Source of the DNA: Cyclobacteriaceae bacterium
GTDB taxonomy: Bacteria > Bacteroidota > Bacteroidia > Cytophagales > Cyclobacteriaceae
Direction of reading: 5' to 3'
Assembly (NCBI GenBank): GCA_016786585.1
Contig: JAEUUI010000008.1
Location: 1 to 64,000 of the forward strand
DNA: 64,000 nucleotides
The notes under the pieces were generated by a model that saw only the letters and a program-made list of their open reading frames with translations, had not been told where the DNA came from and searched no databases. Of the stretch, positions 1 to 8,303 are shown piece by piece. The stretch's first letter is position 1. Every line of letters begins with the position of its first letter. A program made the position numbers and the translations under genes.

Positions 1-97
1 CTTTCTTCAAAACCTTCACGAATTTCTCGACAGTATCCTTCATCTGATCATCAGACAAAACGGGATTCAAAATGAATACTGTCTCGTAGTTTTTCAT
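1..97 (-). CDS. rpsF: 30S ribosomal protein S6 (partial, 3' part outside window)
   Basis: The minus strand from 97 downward reads [20 protein letters not shown] and continues in frame to the window edge, so about 32 N-terminal residues are present. The MKxYETVFI(L)xPVLSD(D/E)QM opening is characteristic of Bacteroidota bS6, which binds 16S rRNA with bS18 in the platform of the 30S subunit. The gene is truncated only by the window. A well-formed promoter lies 31-60 bases upstream. In this phylum rpsF is normally followed by rpsR and rplI, which would lie outside the window. Confidence 0.9.
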   Translation of the reverse strand, partial: MKNYETVFILNPVLSDDQMKDTVEKFVKVLKK

Positions 98-127
98 GGG
101 TTTAACAATTGTTTTTAAAATGAGGTG

Positions 128-158
128 CAAAAATAGGGAAAACGCCTGAAATCAGCAA
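128..158 (-). promoter_or_regulatory. rpsF promoter (Bacteroidota type)
   Basis: On the minus strand, TTG (156-158) is followed by 20 nt and then TATTTTTG (128-135), a perfect TAnnTTTG -7 box at a permitted distance. Transcription would begin near 121-123, giving a leader of roughly 25 nt before the rpsF ATG at 97. Assignment rests on the match to the known consensus; no start site is demonstrated. Confidence 0.65.
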
Positions 159-347
159 CAATTTCTCAAATCTGACAGTCTACCCAATACATTGTTTATC
201 AGCCACTTGTGAGCTTTGGTGTTACCTTTTTGCGTATCGGGATGATCTACCGGTAAAAGAATGCTAACACGCCAAAAGCGGGAAATTCCGTAATATTGAA
301 GCTTTAATAGCTCATAAAGCAGATCTGAACGACTCTAAACCACTACA

Positions 348-1403
348 ATGACCTACATTATCAGCGGAATCCAGCAGGTTGGAATCGGGGTAACCGATGC
401 AGAAAACGCCTGGGCCTGGTACCGGAAGCATTTCGACATGGACGTGCCGGTTTTTAAGGACGCAGCCGAAGCCAAACTGATGACCCGCTATACCTCGGGA
501 AAGGTCGAGAGTCGCTACGCCATTCTCGCGCTTAACATGAGCGGTGGTGGTGGTTTTGAAATCTGGCAATACACCAGCAAAGTTCCATTGAAAGCAGAGT
601 TCGACATTGTATTGGGCGACACTGGAATTTATGCAACTAAAATCAAGTCCCGCGCAGTAGAAGAAAAATACAACGAACTCAAAGCAAAAGGTGCGAACAT
701 CGTTAGCGCACTCGGACAAGCACCTGACGGGCGCAAGAATTTCTTCCTGACCGATCCGTACGGTAACTTATTTGAGATTGTGGAGAGCACCAGTTGGTTC
801 AAGCTTGGGAAAAGCAAGAACGGTGGTGTAGCGGGTTGCGTGATGGGTGTGTCGGATATTGATAAGGTAATTCCGCTTTACCGCGATGTACTCGGATATT
901 CGGTTGTGTATGATACAACAGGGGTCTTTGATGATTTTAACGGCCTTTCAGGCGGTGGCGATAAATTCAGACGGGTTCTGCTTCGCGGAACGAAGAGTGG
1001 AAAAGGAAACTTTGGCCGTCTGCTCGGTGCAACGGAGATTGAACTCGTTCAGGTTTTCGGGCGCACGCCACGCAAGATATTCGGTAAGCGTAACTGGGGT
1101 GATCTGGGCTTCATCCACGTTTGCTTTGACGTTAACGGAATGAAAGAGCTCGCCAAGAAAGCTGAAGCTGCCGGTTTTCCGTTTACGGTCGACAGCAGCA
1201 CCTCGTTCGACATGGGTAAAGCGGCAGGTCAGTTCACATACATCGAAGATCCTGATGGAACGCTGATCGAGTTCGTTGAAACGCACAAGATTCCAATTTT
1301 CGAAAAGATCGGCTGGTACCTTAGCCTTAAAAAGCGCAATCCGGAAAAACCTCTCCCTAACTGGATGGTGGGAATGCTTTCGCTGAACAGGGTGAAAGAC
1401 TGA
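348..1403 (+). CDS. VOC-family (glyoxalase/dioxygenase fold) two-domain protein
   Basis: A 351-aa protein with two vicinal-oxygen-chelate modules. The first (about residues 5-150) opens with GIQQVGIGVTDAENAWAWY and ends with FFLTDPYGNLFEIVE; the second (about 160-315) opens with GCVMGVSDIDKVIPLYRDVL and ends with FTYIEDPDGTLIEFVETHK. The paired DPxGxLxE(I/F)VE ends are the usual last-strand signature that carries the metal-binding glutamate. Family members include extradiol dioxygenases, lactoylglutathione lyases and epimerases, and the substrate here cannot be told. It is predicted cytoplasmic, with no signal peptide or membrane segment. It diverges from rpsF and converges on the 308-aa coiled-coil gene. 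A weak -7 match (TAATATTG, 291-298) lies upstream. Confidence 0.8.
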   Translation: MTYIISGIQQVGIGVTDAENAWAWYRKHFDMDVPVFKDAAEAKLMTRYTSGKVESRYAILALNMSGGGGFEIWQYTSKVPLKAEFDIVLGDTGIYATKIKSRAVEEKYNELKAKGANIVSALGQAPDGRKNFFLTDPYGNLFEIVESTSWFKLGKSKNGGVAGCVMGVSDIDKVIPLYRDVLGYSVVYDTTGVFDDFNGLSGGGDKFRRVLLRGTKSGKGNFGRLLGATEIELVQVFGRTPRKIFGKRNWGDLGFIHVCFDVNGMKELAKKAEAAGFPFTVDSSTSFDMGKAAGQFTYIEDPDGTLIEFVETHKIPIFEKIGWYLSLKKRNPEKPLPNWMVGMLSLNRVKD

Positions 1404-1548
1404 TAGACGTAAGTATTAAGACAAAAGTAGTAAGACATCCGTAGCAAAAACGGCATCGTCTGATGGTTGATACCTGTGTCTGCGTGTTTAGGCAAACGTC
1501 TTACACCTTTATACTATGGTCTTGAGTCTTTGTACTAACGTCTTAAGT

Positions 1549-2475
1549 CTATTTAACGTCAAACTTTCCCGATCCGATCTTATAATCTTCGCAATAGATT
1601 TCAAGCGTGTATGATCCGGAAGCATACTCGGATCCTTTCTCGTAGAGATACGTCAGTTTCTGCTTCGTGTTATCAAACAGGATTTCCTGGGAAGCGGTGT
1701 AAAACTCTTCTTTACCGTTGTAAATAAAGGTTCCTGAACCGCGGGATACATCAAACAACACCTGATTGTTCTGGTCGATGATACGGATCATGATCTTCTT
1801 GCCTTCAATCGGGGCAACATTGTTTTCTGCCAGGTTGAATTCAACTTTCAATTTTTCGAGCTGGCGGTTTTTGAACGGTGATTCACGTTCTTTTCCTTTA
1901 TCGTTAACCGCTTTGATGGAAACATTTTCAGCCTTGAGCTGAGAAGCGATACTCACCTTTGTGGCAAGTTCGTCTTTTGTTTGTGCCAGTCGGTTGATGG
2001 AATCTCCAAGCTGGTTTTTTTGAGTTTTGAGCGTTGAGTTTTCCGACAACAATTCTTTGTTAACCGATTTGAGTTTATCAAGTTCTTCGTCCTTCAGCTT
2101 CAACAGTTGCTCGTAGCCTTCCACCCGGTCTTTTAATTCTTTAATTACCTGTCCGTTTGCTCTTCTCGACCGTTTTAGCTCAGATTCGATCTCAGCCTTG
2201 GCTTTCTGAAGTTCGGTAACGTCACCACCGAGTTTCTGGATTTCGGTAATTTTCTGATCAAGCTCAAGCTTGATGCTGTTCAGTTGTTGAAGCGTTGATG
2301 CGAGCTCCTGCTCAGTTGAAGCGATGGTAGTTTCAGCGGCCTGCTTGTCTTTATGGTCAAGATACATCTTGACAAATTGAACCAGTATCACGATCGACAG
2401 GATCGCGATAATGATCACGTTTCGGTTATTCTTTTTCGGGGCCGGGGCGGCCGATGGGGCTGTTGTTTCGCTCAT
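1549..2475 (-). CDS. membrane-anchored coiled-coil protein, function unknown
   Basis: A 308-aa protein. A short Pro/Ala/Lys-rich N-terminus is followed by one hydrophobic segment (about residues 18-38, NVIIIAILSIVILVQFVKMY). A long heptad-like region rich in Glu, Lys, Leu and Gln (about 45-185) is a predicted coiled coil. The C-terminal third (about 200-308) is beta-rich and begins after FKNRQLEKLKVEFNLAENN. The topology suggests a periplasmic coiled-coil stalk held by an N-terminal anchor. Similar proteins are common and unnamed in Cytophagales. No catalytic motif is seen. It lies downstream of the methyltransferase gene with a 41-bp gap and may share its transcript. Confidence 0.7.
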   Translation of the reverse strand: MSETTAPSAAPAPKKNNRNVIIIAILSIVILVQFVKMYLDHKDKQAAETTIASTEQELASTLQQLNSIKLELDQKITEIQKLGGDVTELQKAKAEIESELKRSRRANGQVIKELKDRVEGYEQLLKLKDEELDKLKSVNKELLSENSTLKTQKNQLGDSINRLAQTKDELATKVSIASQLKAENVSIKAVNDKGKERESPFKNRQLEKLKVEFNLAENNVAPIEGKKIMIRIIDQNNQVLFDVSRGSGTFIYNGKEEFYTASQEILFDNTKQKLTYLYEKGSEYASGSYTLEIYCEDYKIGSGKFDVK

Positions 2476-2516
2476 AACAGGGTTAACTAAACTTCAAAAT
2501 TACAGGTTCCGTAAGG

Positions 2517-3305
2517 CTAATGCAACACGTTAAACTGCAATACAACGTGCTGTTTGGTAAGTGATGGATCAAAAAACAGGATTCCGCACCGGTACAAGTC
2601 GAGGCTGGTGTGTACCAGGCTGTGTTCGCAGATTTCTTTCCAGGCTTTATCCATTTCCGGACTTGCATGGATGTCGTCAATCACCATCAGGCTTTTGTGA
2701 TGGACTTTCATCAGCAATTCTTCGAAGTACTTTTTTGTCGCTGTGTATTGGTGGTTGGCATCGATAAAGGCAAAATCAACTTTCGGAATGCGGGAGAGGG
2801 TGGAGTAGAGGGTACTGTCAATGTTACCCTTAATGAGTTCGATATTTTTTACAGCGGCAAACCTGAACGTGTCTTCCGCCACTTCTGCAATGGTGGCAGA
2901 GCCTTCAAACGTGTACACACGAGCACTCTTTGTTCGGGAAAGATAAAGTGTATTCAACCCGAAAGACGTTCCTAGTTCGACTATCGTTTTTGCCTGTGTG
3001 TATTCAGCAAGACGATGATACAAGGATGAAAATCTGATGTTGCTTAAACTGGTTTCTGCTACCTCGCTGATCTTACGTTTGCCTGATGAAAAGTGTTTTG
3101 ATTTCGCCCCCAGATCCTGAACATCTATCTCACGGTGTGTTTTCAGCAAATCCATGCGAAGCTTTTCAATTTCGAGATCCGCTGTTGGTTCGACATTGAT
3201 TGTTTTTGTATACAGATCGTACAAAAAGGGCGAGTGCAACGAGTGCTCGTTTACTGAATCAAGCCAGTAATTGAGATATGTCTTTACCTGGAAGAAATCG
3301 GGCAC
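2517..3305 (-). CDS. class I SAM-dependent methyltransferase (O-methyltransferase-like)
   Basis: A 262-aa protein with a Rossmann-type methyltransferase core. Motif I is TIVELGTSFGLNTLYLS (about residues 107-124), followed by an acidic ribose-binding position in VYTFEGSATIAEVAE. KVDFAFIDANHQYTATKKYF (about 173-193) holds the FIDA(N/D)H stretch typical of the catechol-O-methyltransferase-like family (Methyltransf_24). SLMVIDDIHASPEM corresponds to the post-core Asp region. The acceptor substrate is unknown. It is cytoplasmic and likely co-oriented with the apaG gene upstream, from which it is separated by a repeat-filled gap. Confidence 0.8.
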   Translation of the reverse strand: MPDFFQVKTYLNYWLDSVNEHSLHSPFLYDLYTKTINVEPTADLEIEKLRMDLLKTHREIDVQDLGAKSKHFSSGKRKISEVAETSLSNIRFSSLYHRLAEYTQAKTIVELGTSFGLNTLYLSRTKSARVYTFEGSATIAEVAEDTFRFAAVKNIELIKGNIDSTLYSTLSRIPKVDFAFIDANHQYTATKKYFEELLMKVHHKSLMVIDDIHASPEMDKAWKEICEHSLVHTSLDLYRCGILFFDPSLTKQHVVLQFNVLH

Positions 3306-3312
3306 AGAGCGG

Positions 3313-3379
3313 TTTTAGATTTACGATTTACGATTTTAGACGTACAGTTTTCTAAAATCCAAAAAATTAAAATCTAAAA
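3313..3379. repeat. AATCGTAAATC/TCTAAAATC simple intergenic repeat
   Basis: The gap between the methyltransferase and apaG is filled with short repeats: GATTTACGATTTACGATTTT at 3319-3338, followed by the inverted forms TCTAAAATCC and AATCTAAAAT at 3351-3380. The same vocabulary in the opposite orientation fills the trpA-arsC gap at 42741-42789. No coding or promoter signal is visible. Confidence 0.6.
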
Positions 3380-3382
3380 TGG

Positions 3383-3802
3383 TTAGTTGAGCCGGAGCGG
3401 GGCAATCATCGTGAATTCCGGAATGATCACCTGAAGTGGTGTTCCGTCTATGATGCGTTCCATGGTATATGTGCCGGTCATTTTTCCGATACCTGATTTC
3501 AGGTTGCAACCGGAAACATATTGGTGAGACTGACCAGGCTCAAGTACGGGCTGCTGGCCAACAACACCTTCGCCTTCAACCTCACGCATCAGAAAACCCG
3601 CATCGTGAATATGCCAATGTCTGCGTTTAAGCTGAATGGTATACTCACTCTGGTTCTCGATCGTAATTCGATATGTAAAGACGAAATGATATTGGCTGGG
3701 ACTCGAATATGCAGGTTGATATTCAGTCTCCACCGTTACTTTTACCCCTTGTGTTATCTCGGTCACCATCTGGCCAAAAATATTAAATTTTTGGAATTTC
3801 AA
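3383..3802 (-). CDS. apaG: ApaG-family protein (Co2+/Mg2+ efflux-associated)
   Basis: A 139-aa protein of the size and sequence of ApaG, a single immunoglobulin-like beta domain. Diagnostic stretches are VFTYRITIENQSEYTIQLKR (about 48-67), RHWHIHDA, EVEGEGVVGQQPVLEPGQ and the C-terminal GTYTM.R..DG motif. ApaG is linked by genetics to cobalt/magnesium tolerance in enterobacteria, but the biochemical role is unresolved. It is cytoplasmic. It is divergently arranged with ung over a 43-bp gap. Confidence 0.9.
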   Translation of the reverse strand: MKFQKFNIFGQMVTEITQGVKVTVETEYQPAYSSPSQYHFVFTYRITIENQSEYTIQLKRRHWHIHDAGFLMREVEGEGVVGQQPVLEPGQSHQYVSGCNLKSGIGKMTGTYTMERIIDGTPLQVIIPEFTMIAPLRLN

Positions 3803-3845
3803 ACTTTAACATAAAAGTCTTTTCTTACCCCAAAAAACGGCCTAA

Positions 3846-4508
3846 ATGGATGTAAAAATCGCGATTTCGTGGAAATCACAGCTGGCAGAAGAATTTCAAA
3901 AGCCTTATTTTGAACAACTTACAGGATTTGTGAAATCGGAGTACCAAAGCCATGTGGTTTACCCTCCCGGGAAGGAAATTTTCCGGGCCTTTGAAGAATG
4001 CGATTTTTCGAACGTGAAAGTGGTTATTCTGGGGCAGGATCCGTACCACGGCCCCGGCCAGGCCAACGGGCTGTGTTTTTCCGTTCATGATGGCGTCCGG
4101 GTGCCGCCTTCCCTGGTTAACATTTTTAAGGAAATCAAGGCCGACCTCGGCAAGCCTATCCCGACATCGGGGGAACTTGAGCGCTGGGCGGAGCAGGGGG
4201 TATTATTGCTTAATGCGACCTTAACCGTACGGGCCGGCTCTCCGGGATCGCACCAGAACAAAGGTTGGGAAACGTTTACCGATGCTGTAATCAAAAAAAT
4301 CTCGGACGAAAAACAGCATGTAGTGTTTTTGCTGTGGGGCGCCTATGCGCAGAAAAAAGGAGAAATCATCGATCGCAATAAGCACCTTGTATTGATGTCG
4401 GCACACCCGTCACCGTTCTCGGCTGATCGCGGTTTCTTCGGATGCAAGCATTTTAGCAAGGCAAACGCCTATCTGAAAAGCAAAGGTCTGAAAGAAATTG
4501 ACTGGTAA
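3846..4508 (+). CDS. ung: uracil-DNA glycosylase (family 1)
   Basis: A 220-aa protein, full length for family-1 UDG. The water-activating motif GQDPYHGP lies at residues 63-70 (catalytic Asp65), LLLNATLTV is the uracil-binding Asn motif, and HPSPFSA near residue 183 is the minor-groove intercalation loop with its His. It removes uracil from DNA after cytosine deamination or dUMP misincorporation and starts base excision repair. The ATG at 3846 gives the expected N-terminus. The gene converges on lepB across a strong inverted repeat. Confidence 0.97.
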   Translation: MDVKIAISWKSQLAEEFQKPYFEQLTGFVKSEYQSHVVYPPGKEIFRAFEECDFSNVKVVILGQDPYHGPGQANGLCFSVHDGVRVPPSLVNIFKEIKADLGKPIPTSGELERWAEQGVLLLNATLTVRAGSPGSHQNKGWETFTDAVIKKISDEKQHVVFLLWGAYAQKKGEIIDRNKHLVLMSAHPSPFSADRGFFGCKHFSKANAYLKSKGLKEIDW

Positions 4509-4519
4509 GGATGTTAATA

Positions 4520-4561
4520 GTTATCCGTTAATAGTTTTTAGGTTTACTATTAACGGATAAC
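4520..4561. terminator. perfect inverted repeat between ung and lepB (bidirectional terminator candidate)
   Basis: GTTATCCGTTAATAGT (4520-4535) and ACTATTAACGGATAAC (4546-4561) form a perfect 16-bp stem with a 10-nt loop between two convergent genes. The stem is AT-rich and lacks a clean T-tract, so termination is an inference from position. A third copy of the TTAACGGATAA core overlaps the lepB stop codon at 4571-4581. Confidence 0.5.
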
Positions 4562-4570
4562 GGATTCCGG

Positions 4571-6028
4571 TTAACGGATAAGATTAAAGAATCTGTTCCA
4601 GCGGATGCCTCCGCGATCGCGATCGATCGACAGCCAGATAAAGAATCCTTTTCCAACGATGTGATCTTCCGGCACAAAACCCCAGTACCTTGAGTCGTGG
4701 GAGTTGTGGCGGTTATCACCCATCATGAAATAATAATTCTGTTTGAATGTATAGCTCGTCACTTCCTTACCATCGATCAAAAGCTTTCCGTCTTTAATCG
4801 CGGCTTCGCTGTTGTGATCGTAATCTGTGATGGTGGTTCCGTAAAGCGCCAACGTTGAGTCGTTTACTTGAATGGTCCAGCCTTCTTTCGGGATGGTGAG
4901 CTTCCCGAAGTTATCGCCTGTCCATTTGCTGAATAAACCCGAGTGCGGAAATGTTTCACCTTCTGACGGGATCAACTCAACACTTACGATGTATGGCAGC
5001 TTACGCATTTCGGCCACCACTGCATCGGTCAGAAACATCTGATAAACTGCTTCGTTGCTTTTTGTTTTGCGAATCAGGCGAACGTCATCACCTGCCAGAT
5101 CAAATTTCTCGAGATTGCGATCGTTGATTTCATCTTTAGCCGTTACCACGTAGCTGTATTGCATGCCGGGATGATTTTCAACTGCAGTACCGTTCGCGTA
5201 AACCTGGCGGTCTTTGATTTCGAAAACGTCACCTGGTAAGCCTACGCAACGCTTGATATAGTTTGTCTTAAGATCGGTTGGATATTTTTTCCACTGACTT
5301 TGGGGTAGGCCCCAGTTGTTTTCCATCATTCCGGGAACATTAAATACCACAACATCCCCGCGTTTTACTTCGGAAATTCCGGGCAACCGGTATTGCGGCA
5401 ATTGAATCCATTCCACGTAAGAAGGTATTTCGGTAAACCAGATTTTCTGATGAGTCAACGGAATCTGCAACGGAGTTTTTGGCGTACGCGTACCGTAGTG
5501 AAATTTACTCACAAATAAGAAGTCGCCTACCAACAATGAATTCTCCATGGAAGGAGTAGGGATGGTGTATGCTTCCATGATGAGCCAGCGGATGAGCGTA
5601 GCGGCAACAACGGCAAACACAATTGCATCAGCCCACTCTCGCGCAACCGACTTCGGGTTCACTGGTTTGGGTAACGAATCAATTGTACCTAAATAACGTG
5701 TTGATTTTTTGTACGCGAAAATTGGCAGGTACAACCAGCCTAAAGTTATCGCCAAGGTCTTACGAAAACTTCGCTGTTCACCAAAGCACCGTAGTAATTC
5801 AACGATGTCACGGATGTAAATAAATACGTTTACGATTGGAATAAACTCTAGAATAACGCTCAGCTTCTTACGGCCGGTTATTTCAAGCACAGTCATCGAG
5901 TTCCACACCGGAACAAAAGCGTGCCAGCCAGGCTTATTGGCTTTTTTGAAAAGTTTGTAATACCCAATGGAGTTGAGTAACTGTAACGGTAGTGTTATAA
6001 GGAATACGCCTAATGACTGTGGGTCCAT
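4571..6028 (-). CDS. lepB: signal peptidase I with N-terminal membrane domain
   Basis: A 485-aa S26 peptidase. Residues 1-115 form an extra membrane domain (DUF5684-like) with hydrophobic segments near 5-22, 57-75 and 92-106. A further transmembrane stretch near 133-150 precedes the catalytic Ser160 in PTPSMENSLLVGDF. The general-base Lys259 sits in NYIKRCVGLPGD, and the C-terminal GDNRHNSHDSRYWG box is clear. It removes signal peptides from Sec-exported proteins at the inner membrane. It is longer than enterobacterial LepB because of the N-terminal domain and a large insert between the Lys box and the GDNR box, both usual in Bacteroidota. It is the last gene of the parA-parB-DUF5683-dapB-lepB run. 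Confidence 0.95.
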   Translation of the reverse strand: MDPQSLGVFLITLPLQLLNSIGYYKLFKKANKPGWHAFVPVWNSMTVLEITGRKKLSVILEFIPIVNVFIYIRDIVELLRCFGEQRSFRKTLAITLGWLYLPIFAYKKSTRYLGTIDSLPKPVNPKSVAREWADAIVFAVVAATLIRWLIMEAYTIPTPSMENSLLVGDFLFVSKFHYGTRTPKTPLQIPLTHQKIWFTEIPSYVEWIQLPQYRLPGISEVKRGDVVVFNVPGMMENNWGLPQSQWKKYPTDLKTNYIKRCVGLPGDVFEIKDRQVYANGTAVENHPGMQYSYVVTAKDEINDRNLEKFDLAGDDVRLIRKTKSNEAVYQMFLTDAVVAEMRKLPYIVSVELIPSEGETFPHSGLFSKWTGDNFGKLTIPKEGWTIQVNDSTLALYGTTITDYDHNSEAAIKDGKLLIDGKEVTSYTFKQNYYFMMGDNRHNSHDSRYWGFVPEDHIVGKGFFIWLSIDRDRGGIRWNRFFNLIR

Positions 6029-6065
6029 GTTTTTGAAATAAAAGCCTGCAAATAAAGTGATTAAA

Positions 6066-6770
6066 TCAGAATTTCAGGAAATCATCCATTCCTAAAACGC
6101 CTTTTTTATCGCGGAGCCACTCGGCCACCATTACAGCACCCCGTGCAAAACCCTCGCGCGAATGGGCTATATGTCGGATTTCGAGGTCGTCAATTACAGA
6201 AGCGTATTTCACGATATGCGTACCCGGAACGGCATCAATCCGGAATGAATTGATGGTAATTTCACCATCTTTTTCAGTGGGATGATTAACCCACTTTGTT
6301 CCGACTCCTTCCTGGACTATGCCATCGGCCAGGGTAATGGCTGTTCCGCTGGGTGCATCCTTCTTTTCAGTGTGATGTGTCTCTTCAATGCTTACGTGAT
6401 ATTGGTCGAATGTTTTCATCATCGCGGCAAGCTGACGATTCAGTTTAAAAAAGATGTTCACGCCTACGCTGTAGTTCGAGGCGTAAAAAAATGTTCCGTT
6501 AAGTTTTTTGGTAAGGGAGTCAATTTCATTCTTCCGCTCAATCCATCCGGTGGTCCCGCATGCAACCGGAATGTTATTTTCGAGGCATGTCCGGATATTA
6601 TTGAATGCTGCTTCGGGCTGTGAGAACTCAATGGCCACATCGGCTTTTGAAGAAGCGATCTGTTCAGGGTTTTCAGAATCGATCCGGCCTGCAATCTCGT
6701 GGCCACGCTCCAATGCAATCTTCTCAATGGCCTTGCCCATTTTGCCGTATCCAAGCAATACTATTCTCAT
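6066..6770 (-). CDS. dapB: 4-hydroxy-tetrahydrodipicolinate reductase
   Basis: This enzyme reduces HTPA to tetrahydrodipicolinate with NAD(P)H in lysine/diaminopimelate synthesis. MRIVLLGYGKMGKAIE is the N-terminal dinucleotide-binding GxGxMG motif, PVACGTTGW is the conserved turn, and the catalytic His and substrate-binding Lys lie in EETHHTEKKDAPSGTA. The frame is open up to an ATG at 6788, but starting at 6770 puts the GYGKMG loop at the standard distance and avoids overlap with the DUF5683 gene, so the 234-aa form is preferred. The 4-bp gap to the upstream gene indicates co-transcription. Confidence 0.95.
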   Translation of the reverse strand: MRIVLLGYGKMGKAIEKIALERGHEIAGRIDSENPEQIASSKADVAIEFSQPEAAFNNIRTCLENNIPVACGTTGWIERKNEIDSLTKKLNGTFFYASNYSVGVNIFFKLNRQLAAMMKTFDQYHVSIEETHHTEKKDAPSGTAITLADGIVQEGVGTKWVNHPTEKDGEITINSFRIDAVPGTHIVKYASVIDDLEIRHIAHSREGFARGAVMVAEWLRDKKGVLGMDDFLKF

Positions 6771-6774
6771 GTGA

Positions 6775-7362
6775 TCAGAATTTAACAATCAAAGATATGC
6801 CGGTTGTAGTTCCTGTGAGCATATCATTGTTCATGCTCGGCTGAATTTTTACGTGAAGGTTAGGATTCAGGTCGAACTCTTTCAGGTGGGCATCCACGTG
6901 CGCATCAATCATCTGCAACAGGTACATTCCTGCCGAGAGGATGATAAAGAAGTCCCGCTCCCTTCGATACCGGTCAACAATCGTTCTCAGCGACTGCTCG
7001 CTCCACGGCTGACCCCGTACGACAATGGAAGATTCTCCTGATTCGAGCAGATCAAACAGTGCTCCTTTAAATTCTTTGTAGCCTTTCTGATAAAAATTCA
7101 CACCGTAGCCAAACCCTGCAAACCCACCATAGACCAGTGGAAGTTTCCAATATTTTTTATTGTAAACCTGGCCGAGCCCGGGAAGTATGGCAGCAAATAA
7201 AATAGCTTTACGCGGGTCGTACCGGCTCGCATAAGAAGCTATCGTTGCAGTATCGGATTTAAGGAATACGGTATCCGGATTGGCGTCTCTGCGAAGACTA
7301 TCCTGCGCGTAAGCAGCTATGGAAAAAACCATGATCAGGCAAGCCAGTACAATCTTCTTCAT
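6775..7362 (-). CDS. DUF5683 domain-containing protein
   Basis: A 195-aa protein. The signal peptide (about 1-19, ending AAYAQ) is followed by a linker and the DUF5683 core: RKAILFAAILPGLGQVYNKK (about 51-70), YWKLPLVYGGFAGFGYGVNF, and a central membrane-associated helix FFIILSAGMYLLQMIDAHVD (about 138-157). The family is restricted to Bacteroidota and has no established function. It sits between parB and dapB in the conserved operon, which suggests an envelope role. Confidence 0.85.
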   Translation of the reverse strand: MKKIVLACLIMVFSIAAYAQDSLRRDANPDTVFLKSDTATIASYASRYDPRKAILFAAILPGLGQVYNKKYWKLPLVYGGFAGFGYGVNFYQKGYKEFKGALFDLLESGESSIVVRGQPWSEQSLRTIVDRYRRERDFFIILSAGMYLLQMIDAHVDAHLKEFDLNPNLHVKIQPSMNNDMLTGTTTGISLIVKF

Positions 7363-7385
7363 TCAGCGGTGGTTAAGCGCGGAGC

Positions 7386-8303
7386 CTACTGTATCTTTAA
7401 AATGTCCAAGATACGATTAAGGTCTTCGACTGACAAAAACGGGATTTTGATTTCGCCTTTTTTGCCATCGCTCTTAATAACAATGCGAGTGCCAAAATGT
7501 GAGGAAAGCTTTGATTGCAACTGATTTATTTCGCGGTTTGCTGGGGTTGTTGCAGGTGTGGAACCGTTATCCGTTTTCTTGACCGAAGCCAGCTCGCGAA
7601 CGAGTTCTTCAACCTTTCGGACAGACAGGTCTTCTTCCAGCGTTTTTTTGAAAATATATAACTGCTGGTCAGGATTTTCCACGTTAATGATGGCCCGCGC
7701 ATGTCCCATCGAAATCCGGTTATCCCGCACTGCAATTTGAATATCAGGCGGAAGCTTCAACAAACGGAGGTAGTTGGTAACAGTGGCCCGGTTCTTACCC
7801 ACCCGGTCGCCCAGTGCTTCCTGATTCAGGTTACACTCGGTGATCAGTCGTTGGTATGAGAGTGCAACTTCGATCGCGTTCAGGTTTTCACGCTGAATGT
7901 TTTCGATCAATGCCATCTCCAGCATCTGCTGATCATCCGCAGAACGGATATAAGCAGGTACGCTCTTTAATCCGGCAAGTTTGGATGCCTGGAAACGTCT
8001 TTCACCCGAGATGAGCTGGTACTGGTTCGTGGCCAGTCTTCGCACCGTGATGGGTTGAATGATACCGTGGACTTTAATTGAATCCGCCAGTTCCTGTAAT
8101 GCCTGTTGATCGAAGTGAGTACGCGGCTGGAAAGGGTTGACTTCAATTTGACTTAACTGAATCTCGAGTGTGCTTCCGGATGTACTCGGAGGTTGTGTTA
8201 CTACGGGCTTGACAACCGGAGGATCAATCTCCAGTCGCTCTTCGGTATTACTGTCGCTCAGTAACGCATTTAACCCTCTTCCCAATGCTTTCTTCTTGCT
8301 CAT
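7386..8303 (-). CDS. parB: ParB-family chromosome partition protein
   Basis: A 305-aa ParB/Spo0J. The N-terminal KKALGRGLNALL motif is the ParA-interacting box. The CTPase/ParB domain follows, with EVNPFQPRTHFD, GIIQPITVRR, LISGERRFQASK and ENIQRENLNAIE (about residues 50-145). A helix-turn-helix with ALGDRVGKNRATVTNYLRLL (about 165-185) recognises parS. The C-terminal dimerisation region ends the protein. The start codon overlaps the parA stop as ATGA, showing translational coupling. Confidence 0.95.
   Translation of the reverse strand: MSKKKALGRGLNALLSDSNTEERLEIDPPVVKPVVTQPPSTSGSTLEIQLSQIEVNPFQPRTHFDQQALQELADSIKVHGIIQPITVRRLATNQYQLISGERRFQASKLAGLKSVPAYIRSADDQQMLEMALIENIQRENLNAIEVALSYQRLITECNLNQEALGDRVGKNRATVTNYLRLLKLPPDIQIAVRDNRISMGHARAIINVENPDQQLYIFKKTLEEDLSVRKVEELVRELASVKKTDNGSTPATTPANREINQLQSKLSSHFGTRIVIKSDGKKGEIKIPFLSVEDLNRILDILKIQ

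Noticed and set aside
1404-1548. Small RNA or terminator in the gap between the VOC and coiled-coil genes
   Set aside because: The gap holds scattered AAGAC/GTCTT motifs in both orientations but no compact GC stem, T-run or promoter pair; treated as filler repeat.
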